From Geoanaerobacter sp964528055 (GTDB taxonomy: Bacteria > Desulfobacterota > Desulfuromonadia > Geobacterales > DSM-12255): 64,000 nucleotides of DNA. The translations under genes and the position numbers were made by a program. A model generated the notes under the pieces. It searched no databases and was not told where the DNA came from. It worked only from the letters and a program-made list of their open reading frames with translations. Below, in pieces: positions 19,391 to 27,142 of this stretch (positions are counted from its first letter, which is position 1; each line of letters starts with the position of its first letter). The stretch lies in assembly GCA_964528055.1 (NCBI GenBank), contig CAZGQM010000016.1, forward strand, positions 1 to 64,000, written 5' to 3'.

Positions 19391-19471
19391 TTTGAAGTAC
19401 CCCCCAGAATTGGCTGCCAACTATTAGGTTAATGTAACAATCTGTAATTATTGCTATTGCGTAAATTCAAA

Positions 19472-19486
19472 GCAACTATTGTGCCT
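19472..19486 (-). promoter_or_regulatory. Sigma-54 (-24/-12) promoter of the PEP-CTERM gene
   Basis: The minus strand reads AGGCACAATAGTTGC: GG and GC are at exact -24/-12 spacing and TTGC is intact, against the consensus TGGCAC-N5-TTGC. The start site would fall near 19460, about 70 bases before the start codon. Confidence 0.75.
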
Positions 19487-19871
19487 CATCTGCAACACCC
19501 TGCTTTCTCATTAAAAATGAATGCCCTGAAAAGCGACTGTAAAGCTATTCGACAGCGAAATATTACTGCTGGATCCTTTAAATATTCATGCCATCTCTGC
19601 CGTGATATCTCGTTATAGTCTTTAATAACGGGATAATTTGATAATAACGCTCTACTTAAACGCTTTTAAAAACAATGATTTGATTGCCGTAGATGGCGAA
19701 AGGTGGTGGAAATAGTGTAAACAAAACCGACTTCAGCACTGTTACCTATACGTTACACTGTTATTATTAAGACCTTAGCTGGGTTGTCCGCATCAAGTTG
19801 GCCGCAGAATACTATCGAAGTCGTCCACCTGTTTCGATTGATATGAGGTTTTTGAAAAGGATGAGTCTATG
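19487..19871. other. AT-rich intergenic region
   Basis: No credible gene. AT-rich DNA between the divergent PEP-CTERM gene and the aminotransferase leader. Enhancer sites for a sigma-54 activator would be expected here, but I cannot point to one with confidence. Confidence 0.5.
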
Positions 19872-20091
19872 GGAGCCTATAGAGGCTCAGGACCTGATAA
19901 CTTGACTCCAGCAAGTTGAATTAAAGCGGGTTCATCTCTTGCGGGATTTTGTCGCCAAAACCCATTCGGGCATGAAACCGCCCGAAACACAGAAAGGATG
20001 CCAAAGCAAAGTAGCTCCCCGACCTTCTCTGTTGCACGACATTGCCGGAAATGGTACAACGACCCAAATTGCGTTTCGGGGGTTTTTACTA
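19872..20091 (+). promoter_or_regulatory. Candidate structured RNA leader of the aminotransferase gene
   Basis: The leader contains a series of inverted repeats. These are GAGCCT/AGGCTC (19873-19888), AACTTG/CAAGTT (19899-19917) and TTCGGGC/GCCCGAA (19965-19986). A long-range pair also exists, CCCGAAAC (19981-19988) with GTTTCGGG (20073-20080), the latter followed by GG and five T's. The CCCGAA strand can pair either locally or at long range, the arrangement of a switch. Inside the long-range pair are two smaller stems (CAGAAAGG/CCTTCTCTG and CATT/AATG within GTTG/CAAC). It matches no riboswitch class that I know. Confidence 0.4.
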
Positions 20092-21288
20092 ATGGCCATT
20101 TCCAGCAAAATCCAGACATTCATAGAAGGGGCTTCGTGGATACGCAGGATGTTCGAGGAGGGGGAGCGCCTCCGGGCAGTTCATGGAGCGGAGAACGTCT
20201 ATGACTTTACCCTGGGCAATCCGAATATCGAACCTCCCGCCCGGTACAACGACGAGCTTCGCCGGTTGGTTGAGGAGCCGATTGCAGGCATGCACCGCTA
20301 CATGAGCAATGCCGGCTATGAGGAGACTCGTGCTGCAGTGGCAGAGATTCTGGCTGAGACCTCGGGGATCAAGGTGACAGCATCACAGGTGGTAATGACA
20401 TGTGGCGCTAGTGGTGCCCTCAATGTGGTACTCAAGACAATCCTTAACCCCGGTGAGGAAGTTATCATCCTGACCCCGCATTTCGTCGAGTACAAGTTCT
20501 ACATCGACAATCACGGTGGAGTACCCCGCGAGGTATGGACCGACAGGGAAACTTTCCAGCTTGAGCTGCCTGCCATTGAAGCCGCCATTAATGCCAAGAC
20601 GCGGGCGATCATACTCAATACCCCCAATAACCCAACGGGTGTCATATACCCGGCCGAGACTCTTCAGCAGCTGGGGGAATTGGTGCAACGCAAGGAGCGA
20701 CAGCTTGAAAGGCAAATTTATGTTATTTCTGACGAACCGTACGCACGGATCGCCTATAACGGCATGCAGGTCCCGAACATCTTCCCCTTTGTAGACAATT
20801 CTGTAACCGTCACCTCACATTCAAAGGACCTGGCCTTACCGGGAGAGCGGATCGGTTACCTTGCAGCCAATCCACGAATGACCCACGTCGACCTCTTTAT
20901 GGAGGGTGCGATCTTCTGCAATCGGACGCTCGGATTCGTAAATGCCCCTGCCCTCATGCAGCGACTCGTGGCAAAGCTTCAGCGTGAATCGGTGAATGTA
21001 GACGAATATCAGGCGAAGCGCGATCTCCTGTACAACAATCTGACCGTTCTCGGATTCAGGATGGTGAAGCCGGATGGAGCCTTCTATCTATTCCCAAAAT
21101 CTCCACTTAGCGATGACGTTGCCTTTGTGAAGATAGCTCAGAAGCATAATCTGCTCTTGGTTCCAGGTGCTGGGTTCGGCGCGCCGGGCTACTTCCGCAT
21201 CGCATACTGCGTGGATAAAGGAATGATCGAACGGAGTCTCCCTTCCTGGGCCGCTCTTGCAAAGGAGATCGGGCTGAAAGGGGCATAG
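20092..21288 (+). CDS. PLP-dependent class I/II aminotransferase
   Basis: A 398-residue fold-type I aminotransferase related to aspartate aminotransferases. The PLP lysine is in SHSKDLALPGERIGY. NTPNNPTGV, ISDEPYARI and the late arginine in FRIAYCV are also typical. The open frame extends 51 codons upstream through the structured leader; the ATG at 20092 was chosen because the family starts there. The NtrX-like regulator begins seven bases after the stop, so the two are one operon. The amino-group donor cannot be told from sequence. Confidence 0.88.
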   Translation: MAISSKIQTFIEGASWIRRMFEEGERLRAVHGAENVYDFTLGNPNIEPPARYNDELRRLVEEPIAGMHRYMSNAGYEETRAAVAEILAETSGIKVTASQVVMTCGASGALNVVLKTILNPGEEVIILTPHFVEYKFYIDNHGGVPREVWTDRETFQLELPAIEAAINAKTRAIILNTPNNPTGVIYPAETLQQLGELVQRKERQLERQIYVISDEPYARIAYNGMQVPNIFPFVDNSVTVTSHSKDLALPGERIGYLAANPRMTHVDLFMEGAIFCNRTLGFVNAPALMQRLVAKLQRESVNVDEYQAKRDLLYNNLTVLGFRMVKPDGAFYLFPKSPLSDDVAFVKIAQKHNLLLVPGAGFGAPGYFRIAYCVDKGMIERSLPSWAALAKEIGLKGA

Positions 21289-21295
21289 GCTGGAT

Positions 21296-22669
21296 ATGGC
21301 AAAAAGTATTCTCGTAGTTGATGATGAGGCAGGTATCCGGAAATCGCTGGCCGGCATCCTGGAAGATGAAGGGTATCGTCCAATCCTGGCGGTTGACGGA
21401 GTGGAGGCGCTCGAGGTTGTGCAGCGGGAGCTGCCGGATCTGGTACTGCTTGATATCTGGATGCCGCGACTGGATGGACTTGAGACCCTGCAAAAGCTGA
21501 AAGAGCTTTATCCCTCGATCACAGTCATCATGATGTCAGGGCATGGCACAATTGAGACAGCTGTCCGTTCCACCAAGCTTGGTGCCTATGATTTTGTCGA
21601 GAAGCCGCTTTCACTGGATAAGTTGGTCCTGACCATTCGCAATGCCCTTGGAATGCAGCGACTCGTGGAAGAGAATGAAACCCTTCGCGATGCCGTGTTA
21701 GGTGACAACGAAATGATTGGCATCTCGCCTCCCATAACCATGCTGCGGGAACAGATCCGGCTGGTTGCCCCAAGCGGCGCATCAGTCCTGGTTACTGGCG
21801 AGAACGGCACAGGAAAGGAGCTGGTCGCACGTGCAATTCACTATCAGAGTACGCGACGAAGTAAGCCGTTCGTGGAAATTAACTGTGCAGCCATACCAGA
21901 TGAACTGATAGAGTCCGAACTTTTCGGGCATGAAAGGGGCGCCTTCACAGGTGCAATTGCCCAGAAGAAAGGGAAGTTCGACCTGGCCGATGGTGGCACC
22001 ATATTCCTCGATGAGATAGGTGATATGTCGTTAAAGACCCAGGCCAAGGTTCTGAGGATTCTTCAGGAGCGGAAATTCGAACGGGTTGGTGGTACCAGAA
22101 CCATTGAAGTGGATGTCCGGGTAGTAGCGGCGACAAACAAGATGCTCCAGGAGGAGATCAGAAACGGGTTCTTTCGCGAAGACCTATTCTATCGGCTCAA
22201 TGTGGTGCCGTTTTTAGTGCCGGCGCTACGAGAGAGGAAGAATGATATCCCGCTTCTCATTAATCACTTTCTCAAGCAGTTCTGCAGCAAGGAGGGCCGC
22301 GAACTGAATTTCATCGTTCCGGAAGTGGTAGAACAGATGAAGGGGTACGACTGGCCGGGCAATATTCGCGAGTTGAAGAACATTGTTGAACGGATGGTAA
22401 TAATGACGCCTGGCAGAACCATAACGGTAGAACAGCTTCCCGATTACCTGAGAGGCGACGCTCACCGGGCTGAAGCCGGCTCCCGTCTGGACAACATGCT
22501 TGGTATAAACTCTTTGCGCGAGGCGCGAGAGGAGTTTGAAAAAGAGTTCATAATTCAAAAACTGGAAGAGTTCGGCTGGAATATAAGCAGGACAGCCGAG
22601 GCAATCGAGCTTGAACGGAGTAACCTGCACAGAAAGATCAAGAGCTATGGCATCGACCTGAAAAAGTGA
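21296..22669 (+). CDS. Sigma-54-dependent response regulator (NtrX/NtrC family)
   Basis: A 457-residue NtrC-class activator. The receiver domain has Asp9/Asp10 and phospho-acceptor Asp53 (LLDIWMPRLDG). The AAA+ domain has Walker A GENGTGKE, the sigma-54 contact loop GAFTGA and Walker B GTIFLDEIGD. The C-terminal Fis-type helix-turn-helix is in NISRTAEAIELERSNLHRKI. It probably activates sigma-54 promoters; an NtrY-type kinase lies at 363. Two sigma-54 promoters occur on either side of this gene (19472 and 23599), making it a candidate activator of the PEP-CTERM genes (inference). Confidence 0.93.
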   Translation: MAKSILVVDDEAGIRKSLAGILEDEGYRPILAVDGVEALEVVQRELPDLVLLDIWMPRLDGLETLQKLKELYPSITVIMMSGHGTIETAVRSTKLGAYDFVEKPLSLDKLVLTIRNALGMQRLVEENETLRDAVLGDNEMIGISPPITMLREQIRLVAPSGASVLVTGENGTGKELVARAIHYQSTRRSKPFVEINCAAIPDELIESELFGHERGAFTGAIAQKKGKFDLADGGTIFLDEIGDMSLKTQAKVLRILQERKFERVGGTRTIEVDVRVVAATNKMLQEEIRNGFFREDLFYRLNVVPFLVPALRERKNDIPLLINHFLKQFCSKEGRELNFIVPEVVEQMKGYDWPGNIRELKNIVERMVIMTPGRTITVEQLPDYLRGDAHRAEAGSRLDNMLGINSLREAREEFEKEFIIQKLEEFGWNISRTAEAIELERSNLHRKIKSYGIDLKK

Positions 22670-22699
22670 ATACAGCGTCGATAAATCAGATGGGGGGAT

Positions 22700-22888
22700 A
22701 TGATGTCAGAAGAGAAGAGAAGCTGCAAGGAAGAGGGTCATCAGGGGCATATCTGTGTGCTTAGAGGGCTGGGGCTTACCGACGAGATAAGCCGACTGAG
22801 CAGAAACCCCACTCATGTATGCTTTACCTGCGGCACAGAGGTCAACAATCCGAAGAGTGTCTGCCAGCCAATGCCGCTGAAGCCATAA
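22700..22888 (+). CDS. Small cysteine-rich protein, unknown
   Basis: A 62-residue protein with five cysteines including a CFTC pair, an N-terminal Glu/Lys-rich stretch and the C-terminal segment SVCQPMPLKP. The CxxC pair and other cysteines could bind zinc or an iron-sulfur centre. A purine-rich GGGGGGAT site precedes ATG ATG. It sits between the regulator and fxsA in the same direction. I do not recognise the family. Confidence 0.6.
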   Translation: MMSEEKRSCKEEGHQGHICVLRGLGLTDEISRLSRNPTHVCFTCGTEVNNPKSVCQPMPLKP

Positions 22889-22935
22889 GAGAGGGAGCGT
22901 TCTGCGGTAAAACGCAGTGAAGTGGTGTTTCGACA

Positions 22936-23328
22936 ATGCTTGCAAGACTTTTTATTGTATTTGCCCTGGTGCCGGTTCTGGAGCTTTATCTGCTGATCAA
23001 GGTCGGGAGGCTGATCGGCGCGTGGGAGACGGTTGCGATACTGCTTGCAGTCAGCTTTGCCGGTGCCTGGCTTGTCAGGCATCAGGGGTTCTCTATCCTG
23101 AGTCGCATCCAGGGAGAACTTGCATTCGGTCGATTACCGGCTGCTGAACTCCTGGACGGCTTTCTGGTTCTGGTCGGGGGGATACTGCTCCTTACACCAG
23201 GCTTTCTTACCGATCTCCTGGGTCTGGTATTTCTCGTGCCTGCCGGGCGTTATCTCCTCAAGCAGTATCTGCAGCGCTGGCTGGAGCGCCGACTCTCGAA
23301 GGGGGTAATCACCATTCGGTCTTTGTAG
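22936..23328 (+). CDS. fxsA: FxsA family membrane protein
   Basis: A 130-residue inner-membrane protein of the FxsA family. Hydrophobic segments are seen near 4-22, 30-48 and 75-103, with the conserved PVLELYLLIKVG and LLTPGFLTDLLGL motifs. In Escherichia coli, FxsA overproduction relieves F-plasmid exclusion of phage T7; its ordinary role is unknown. It ends in a short basic tail. Confidence 0.9.
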   Translation: MLARLFIVFALVPVLELYLLIKVGRLIGAWETVAILLAVSFAGAWLVRHQGFSILSRIQGELAFGRLPAAELLDGFLVLVGGILLLTPGFLTDLLGLVFLVPAGRYLLKQYLQRWLERRLSKGVITIRSL

Positions 23329-23598
23329 CGCCAACCCAAATTCATTTCCTCCTCATTCTCATCTCCGTCATAAGTTTAATAATCTGTATATTAATGTCAT
23401 CAAATTACTAATGTCGGAATCATTTACATTTGATATCTGGTGTGTGCTCGTATTTCCGATGTTGAAGGTAATAATAGCAATAATAACTGAAGGATAAGTC
23501 TATTGCTGAGAATCTTTCAGTGTCGAATTTATTTACAACTACGCATCAATTCCATAGTTCAAACCATATACATTAATAAATGCAGGTGGTTGACTTAA
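23329..23598 (+). other. AT-rich noncoding region before the second PEP-CTERM gene
   Basis: Noncoding AT-rich DNA between fxsA and the sigma-54 promoter at 23599. It should hold the activator binding sites for that promoter; no clear repeat was picked out by eye. Confidence 0.5.
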
Positions 23599-23613
23599 TG
23601 GCACTTATTTTGC
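23599..23613 (+). promoter_or_regulatory. Sigma-54 (-24/-12) promoter of the second PEP-CTERM gene
   Basis: TGGCACTTATTTTGC is a full match to TGGCAC-N5-TTGC with exact spacing. The start site would be near 23625, about 35 bases before the start codon. Confidence 0.85.
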
Positions 23614-23659
23614 AATTTTGGTCAATCAGGTTTACTAGGTTGTAAATGGAGGTAATGAT

Positions 23660-24295
23660 ATGAAGAAAAGATTATATGCAGGATTAGTAACAGCAATAAT
23701 TGTGATAGGTATGGTTGGAATGGCTCAGGCTAAGCCGGCACCGGTGCCTGCCGATCCGCCATGTTCGGTTTCGGATATGCTACTGAATGGACAGAATGCC
23801 GATGCTTGCAGTGGCCCGAATGCTGGTAACGATTCTGAAACACTTTTGAACAATCTGGGTGGTCTCTTTGCTGGTAACCCTTGGACTAAGATCGCAAAAG
23901 ATGATTCCCCTGGCGGAGCAGCTGATTCTGGTAGCCTGGGGGGCATCAATTTTTCGGTAAGCGCGACAGCCGGACCTTCAGGGACATGGGATCTAACCTG
24001 GAGCGGTGCTCTTCCTGCCTCCATAGACTTGGTAGCTGTAATTAAGGGGTCAACTAAGTGGAGTGCTTTCTTGTTTGATGATGAGATGCTGCTTGCTCCA
24101 GGAGCAAATTCTCCTAACGACACGTGGAGAATTACTTTCTATAATACTGGCGGCGAAATTCCGGCGCTTTCTCACCTCTCTCTCTATGGTCGAGACGTAG
24201 AGCCGAATACTCCTGTTCCCGAGCCATCAACCATTCTACTTCTTGGTGGTGGTCTGCTAGGCATGGCTATCTACAGAAGGCGACCAAAGAAATAA
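23660..24295 (+). CDS. PEP-CTERM sorting domain protein
   Basis: A 211-residue secreted protein. It has a signal peptide (LVTAIIVIGMVGMAQA), a Gly/Asp/Ser-rich body and a C-terminal PEP-CTERM signal with VPEPSTILLLGGG, a hydrophobic helix and RRRPKK. Two cysteines near the N terminus of the mature protein may form a disulfide. Family knowledge points to exosortase processing and a role in extracellular matrix or floc formation. It has a sigma-54 promoter and its own terminator, so it stands alone. Confidence 0.88.
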   Translation: MKKRLYAGLVTAIIVIGMVGMAQAKPAPVPADPPCSVSDMLLNGQNADACSGPNAGNDSETLLNNLGGLFAGNPWTKIAKDDSPGGAADSGSLGGINFSVSATAGPSGTWDLTWSGALPASIDLVAVIKGSTKWSAFLFDDEMLLAPGANSPNDTWRITFYNTGGEIPALSHLSLYGRDVEPNTPVPEPSTILLLGGGLLGMAIYRRRPKK

Positions 24296-24320
24296 TTCTA
24301 TAGTAGCCGTCGGACAATGG

Positions 24321-24349
24321 GGGGCACGTATATCGTGCCCCTTTTTTTT
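24321..24349 (+). terminator. Intrinsic terminator after the second PEP-CTERM gene
   Basis: GGGGCACG and CGTGCCCC form an 8-bp GC-rich stem with a TATAT loop and eight T's. Confidence 0.95.
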
Positions 24350-24463
24350 GGAATTCTTTACAAGTCAAATTTGTTGTTGAACCGAGGAGGCCAGAATTTA
24401 TTTCATTAAACTCGAACGTCTGGTGGTGAGCCCTAACCATATAATTGATAATTTGTTTTCCCC

Positions 24464-24492
24464 TTGACAATTGAACCTGGGGGAATTATATT
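24464..24492 (+). promoter_or_regulatory. Sigma-70 promoter of the riboswitch-controlled region
   Basis: TTGACA at 24464-24469, a 17-base spacer and TATATT at 24487-24492. This is one of the best housekeeping promoters in the window. The transcript would start just before the riboswitch. Confidence 0.85.
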
Positions 24493-24499
24493 TAACGCT

Positions 24500-24606
24500 C
24501 TAAAGGGGAGTAGTTATCGGCTGGAGAAAAGGCCGACCCGGATTCCGTCAACACGGTCGAAAGACCCGGGACCGGGGCAGATACCTTGCCAACAAGACCT
24601 TTATCC
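24500..24606 (+). promoter_or_regulatory. yybP-ykoY manganese riboswitch
   Basis: The leader carries the conserved blocks of the yybP-ykoY aptamer: AAAGGGGAGTAG at the 5' side, CCGTCAACACGG in the second arm, and AAGACCTTT closing the P1 helix. P1 pairs TAAAGG (24501-24506) with CCTTTA (24598-24603). The same 3' strand also forms the terminator stem just downstream, so ligand binding should stop termination and turn expression on. This class senses Mn2+ and usually precedes exporters such as MntP, TerC/Alx or P-type ATPases. Here htpX comes first, and terC and a GDT1-type gene lie further downstream. Confidence 0.9.
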
Positions 24607-24640
24607 ATGCAACCATGCCGTGGGTAAAGGTCTTTTTTAT
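24594..24640 (+). terminator. Riboswitch-controlled terminator
   Basis: AAGACCTTTATCC and GGGTAAAGGTCTT form a 13-bp stem with one G-U pair, followed by a T-rich tract, about 60 bases before the htpX start codon. Its 5' strand is shared with riboswitch helix P1, so the two folds exclude each other. Confidence 0.9.
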
Positions 24641-24698
24641 TACCCCCGGCGAACACCAGCCAAGAGTATTCTTGGCCACATCGTCGGAGGTAACAGCG

Positions 24699-25562
24699 AT
24701 GAACAGACTCAAGACAACCCTTCTCCTTTCACTCCTCACCATTCTCATGGTCGCAATGGGTAGCGCCATAGGCGGCAAGTCCGGCATGGTATTCGCTTTT
24801 ATCATGGCCCTAGGCATGAACGTCTTTTCCTACTGGTTTTCCGACAAGATCGTACTGAAGATGTACAGGGCACAGGAGATCGGGGAGCATGACCATCCCG
24901 GTTTCTACGGCATGATCCGTCGCCTTGCGATCCAGGCCGGTCTCCCCATGCCAAAGGTCTACATCATTCCGGATGATTCCCCAAATGCATTTGCAACCGG
25001 GCGCAATCCCGACCATGCAGCTGTTGCTGCCACTGAGGGAATTCTTCGCATACTATCCGCAGAAGAGCTGGAAGGGGTTATGGCCCATGAACTGGCCCAT
25101 GTCAAAAACCGCGACATACTCATATCTACCATTGCAGCCACCTTTGCCGGCGCCATCTCAATGATCGGCAACATGTTGCAGTGGGGCGCACTGTTCGGCG
25201 CCGGACGCGGTGACGATGATGATGGTGGCGGGATCGGCGGCATGGTCGGTTCGCTGGCCATGGCGATCATCGCACCAATTGCGGCAATGCTGATCCAGAT
25301 GGCGATATCGCGCTCACGCGAATATCTGGCAGATGCCTCCGGGGCAGAGATCTGCGGTCGTCCGCTGGCCCTGGCGGGCGCCCTGCGCAAACTGCAAACT
25401 GCATCACTGGCAATACCAATGCTGGAAGCCCGACCAGCAACGGCTCATATGTTTATCGTTAATCCGCTGACCGGCGGCGGAATGATGGCGCTTTTTTCTA
25501 CCCACCCACCGATGGAGGAACGTATCGCGCGTCTCGAATCGCTGGCAAAACGAACGTACTGA
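24699..25562 (+). CDS. htpX: Membrane zinc metalloprotease HtpX
   Basis: HtpX is an inner-membrane M48 protease for quality control of membrane proteins. The 287 residues show two N-terminal helices (about 5-45), the zinc motif HELAH (His130, Glu131, His134) and two more helices around 150-200. The usual SREYLADASGAEICG segment, with the third zinc ligand, follows. The frame is open 28 codons further upstream across the terminator; the ATG at 24699 has a GGAGG site and gives the normal N terminus. Placement behind a Mn2+ riboswitch is unusual for this gene and suggests a link between metal load and membrane stress. Confidence 0.95.
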   Translation: MNRLKTTLLLSLLTILMVAMGSAIGGKSGMVFAFIMALGMNVFSYWFSDKIVLKMYRAQEIGEHDHPGFYGMIRRLAIQAGLPMPKVYIIPDDSPNAFATGRNPDHAAVAATEGILRILSAEELEGVMAHELAHVKNRDILISTIAATFAGAISMIGNMLQWGALFGAGRGDDDDGGGIGGMVGSLAMAIIAPIAAMLIQMAISRSREYLADASGAEICGRPLALAGALRKLQTASLAIPMLEARPATAHMFIVNPLTGGGMMALFSTHPPMEERIARLESLAKRTY

Positions 25563-25615
25563 CCGTCCGTAATTGCGGCACAGCACAATCCCGTCACACC
25601 GCACAGGAGGAAATC

Positions 25616-25834
25616 ATGTCATACACAAGGAATAACGTTTCCAAAGAACCTAAATCATTCAAAAAGAAAAAAGCCAGAACAGATCAGTTGCAAAATATCA
25701 TTTCACTGCGCATAACTGATGATGAGAAGAAGGTGCTGGAAAAGCTGACAAAGGCCACATCCAAAAGCATCTCCGACATACTGAGAGAGGCCATCGACCT
25801 CTGGAGTTTCAAGCGACGTAAACTCTGCATGTAA
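25616..25834 (+). CDS. Ribbon-helix-helix-like small protein
   Basis: A 72-residue basic protein with a Lys-rich N terminus, then a strand (NIISLRITDDEKKVLEKL) and a helix-turn-helix (SISDILREAIDLWS) that fit a ribbon-helix-helix DNA-binding domain. A strong AGGAGG site precedes the ATG. It lies between htpX and terC in the same direction and may be a local regulator. No antitoxin-type partner toxin gene is adjacent. Confidence 0.7.
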   Translation: MSYTRNNVSKEPKSFKKKKARTDQLQNIISLRITDDEKKVLEKLTKATSKSISDILREAIDLWSFKRRKLCM

Positions 25835-25883
25835 TAGTGATCGTAGCTAACGTGAATAATGTGAATAACTGGAGGCAGTACAA

Positions 25884-26633
25884 ATGGATTGGTTGACGGA
25901 CCCGCAGGTCTGGATGGCACTGGTGACACTGAGTGCACTGGAAATCGTACTCGGAATAGATAACATCATCTTTATCTCCATTCAGGCCAGCAAACTTCCG
26001 GCAGCACAGCAGGAGAAGGCAAGGCTGGTGGGGCTCGGGCTGGCAATGTTTATTCGGATAGCGCTGCTCTTTTCACTTACCTGGCTCATGGGGCTCACCT
26101 CACCGCTCTTTTCAGTTATGGGCAACGAGATTTCCGGTCGCGACCTGATCCTTATTTCCGGCGGGCTGTTTCTTCTCTGGAAAAGCACCATGGAGATCCA
26201 CGAGAAGCTCGAAGGCGAAGAGGAGGTTTCATCCGCTCGTGTGGGGACAACCTTTGGCGCTGCCATTGTTCAAATCCTCCTGCTGGACATTGTGTTCTCT
26301 CTTGATTCGATCATTACCGCCCTGGGGATGGCCAGCCAGTTAGCCATAATGATTGCAGCGGTCGTCATTGCAGTCGGGTTCATGATGCTTTTCTCCGGGA
26401 AAATAAGTGCCTTCGTCGAAAAGCACCCGACAATAAAGATGCTGGCATTAAGCTTTCTGCTTCTGATAGGTGTAGCACTTATCGGCGACGGCCTCGATAT
26501 GCACATCCCCAAGGGGTACATCTATTTCGCCATGGCTTTTTCGGTGTTGGTGGAGATGCTTAACCTGAGGCTCAGGCGCGGCACTCCGGTAAAACTCCAT
26601 CAGCCACATTTGGAAAACTCCACCGAAAGGTGA
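25884..26633 (+). CDS. TerC family membrane protein
   Basis: A 249-residue TerC/Alx family protein with seven or so hydrophobic helices. Family acidic residues in the membrane are visible: Asp26 in EIVLGIDNIIF, and Asp135 and Asp141 in LLDIVFSLDSI. E. coli Alx and relatives export manganese, and their genes commonly follow yybP-ykoY riboswitches, so a Mn2+ export role is well supported by context. A short charged cytoplasmic loop (about 100-120) precedes the second half. Confidence 0.92.
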   Translation: MDWLTDPQVWMALVTLSALEIVLGIDNIIFISIQASKLPAAQQEKARLVGLGLAMFIRIALLFSLTWLMGLTSPLFSVMGNEISGRDLILISGGLFLLWKSTMEIHEKLEGEEEVSSARVGTTFGAAIVQILLLDIVFSLDSIITALGMASQLAIMIAAVVIAVGFMMLFSGKISAFVEKHPTIKMLALSFLLLIGVALIGDGLDMHIPKGYIYFAMAFSVLVEMLNLRLRRGTPVKLHQPHLENSTER

Positions 26634-26676
26634 CAGCCCGGCTAAGCCGGTTACGATACATCCAGGAGTCAGCAAG

Positions 26677-27102
26677 ATGAAGAGACACGTTGTGAAGGTA
26701 TTTGCGGTTGTGGCAGCAGTTATGTTCATGAGTATTACTGTGCTTGAGCTCAATGCCCATGCAAGGGCCGGCGGCAGCCGATCCATGGGGAGCCGCGGAT
26801 CGCGCAGCTATTCCAGACCGGCCAGCTCTTTACCTCAGCAGGGCCAGTCACGTCAGCAGTATGCGCCTGCGCAAGGCCCCTTTCAGCAGCAGGCCGGCGG
26901 CGGGTTTATGAGGGGGATGGCCGGTGGTATCATGGGGGGGATGCTGGGTAGCATGCTGTTCAGCAGCGTTGCCGGAGCCGGAGCCGGCGGAGCGGGAGGC
27001 GGCGGTGGTATCGGACTGTTTGAAATCATTCTTCTGGCTGGAGGAGGCTACCTTTTATACCGGTATATAAAGAATAAAAGAGCGGACCGTTCCTCCAGAT
27101 AA
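26677..27102 (+). CDS. Gly-rich membrane protein resembling the Tim44-like N terminus
   Basis: A 141-residue protein with a signal-like N-terminal helix and a stretch GGSRSMGSRGSRSYSRP typical of the N terminus of bacterial Tim44-like proteins. A Gln-rich part and Gly-rich segments follow, then a second transmembrane helix (FEIILLAGGGYLLYRYI) and a basic tail. The Tim44 domain itself is absent, so this is either a truncated relative or an independent short family. It is placed between terC and the UPF0182 gene with close spacing. Confidence 0.65.
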   Translation: MKRHVVKVFAVVAAVMFMSITVLELNAHARAGGSRSMGSRGSRSYSRPASSLPQQGQSRQQYAPAQGPFQQQAGGGFMRGMAGGIMGGMLGSMLFSSVAGAGAGGAGGGGGIGLFEIILLAGGGYLLYRYIKNKRADRSSR

Positions 27103-27142
27103 CCGGTGATGATCTTGAGTTGGGCACATAGAGGGGTACCGC

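Noticed and set aside
19939..20091. Upstream extension of the aminotransferase frame
   Set aside because: The extra 51 codons lie over the inverted repeats, have no ribosome site and do not look like the family's N terminus.
24464..24763. Open frame of 99 codons across the riboswitch
   Set aside because: It covers the yybP-ykoY aptamer and terminator; the conserved RNA blocks explain the sequence and there is no ribosome site.
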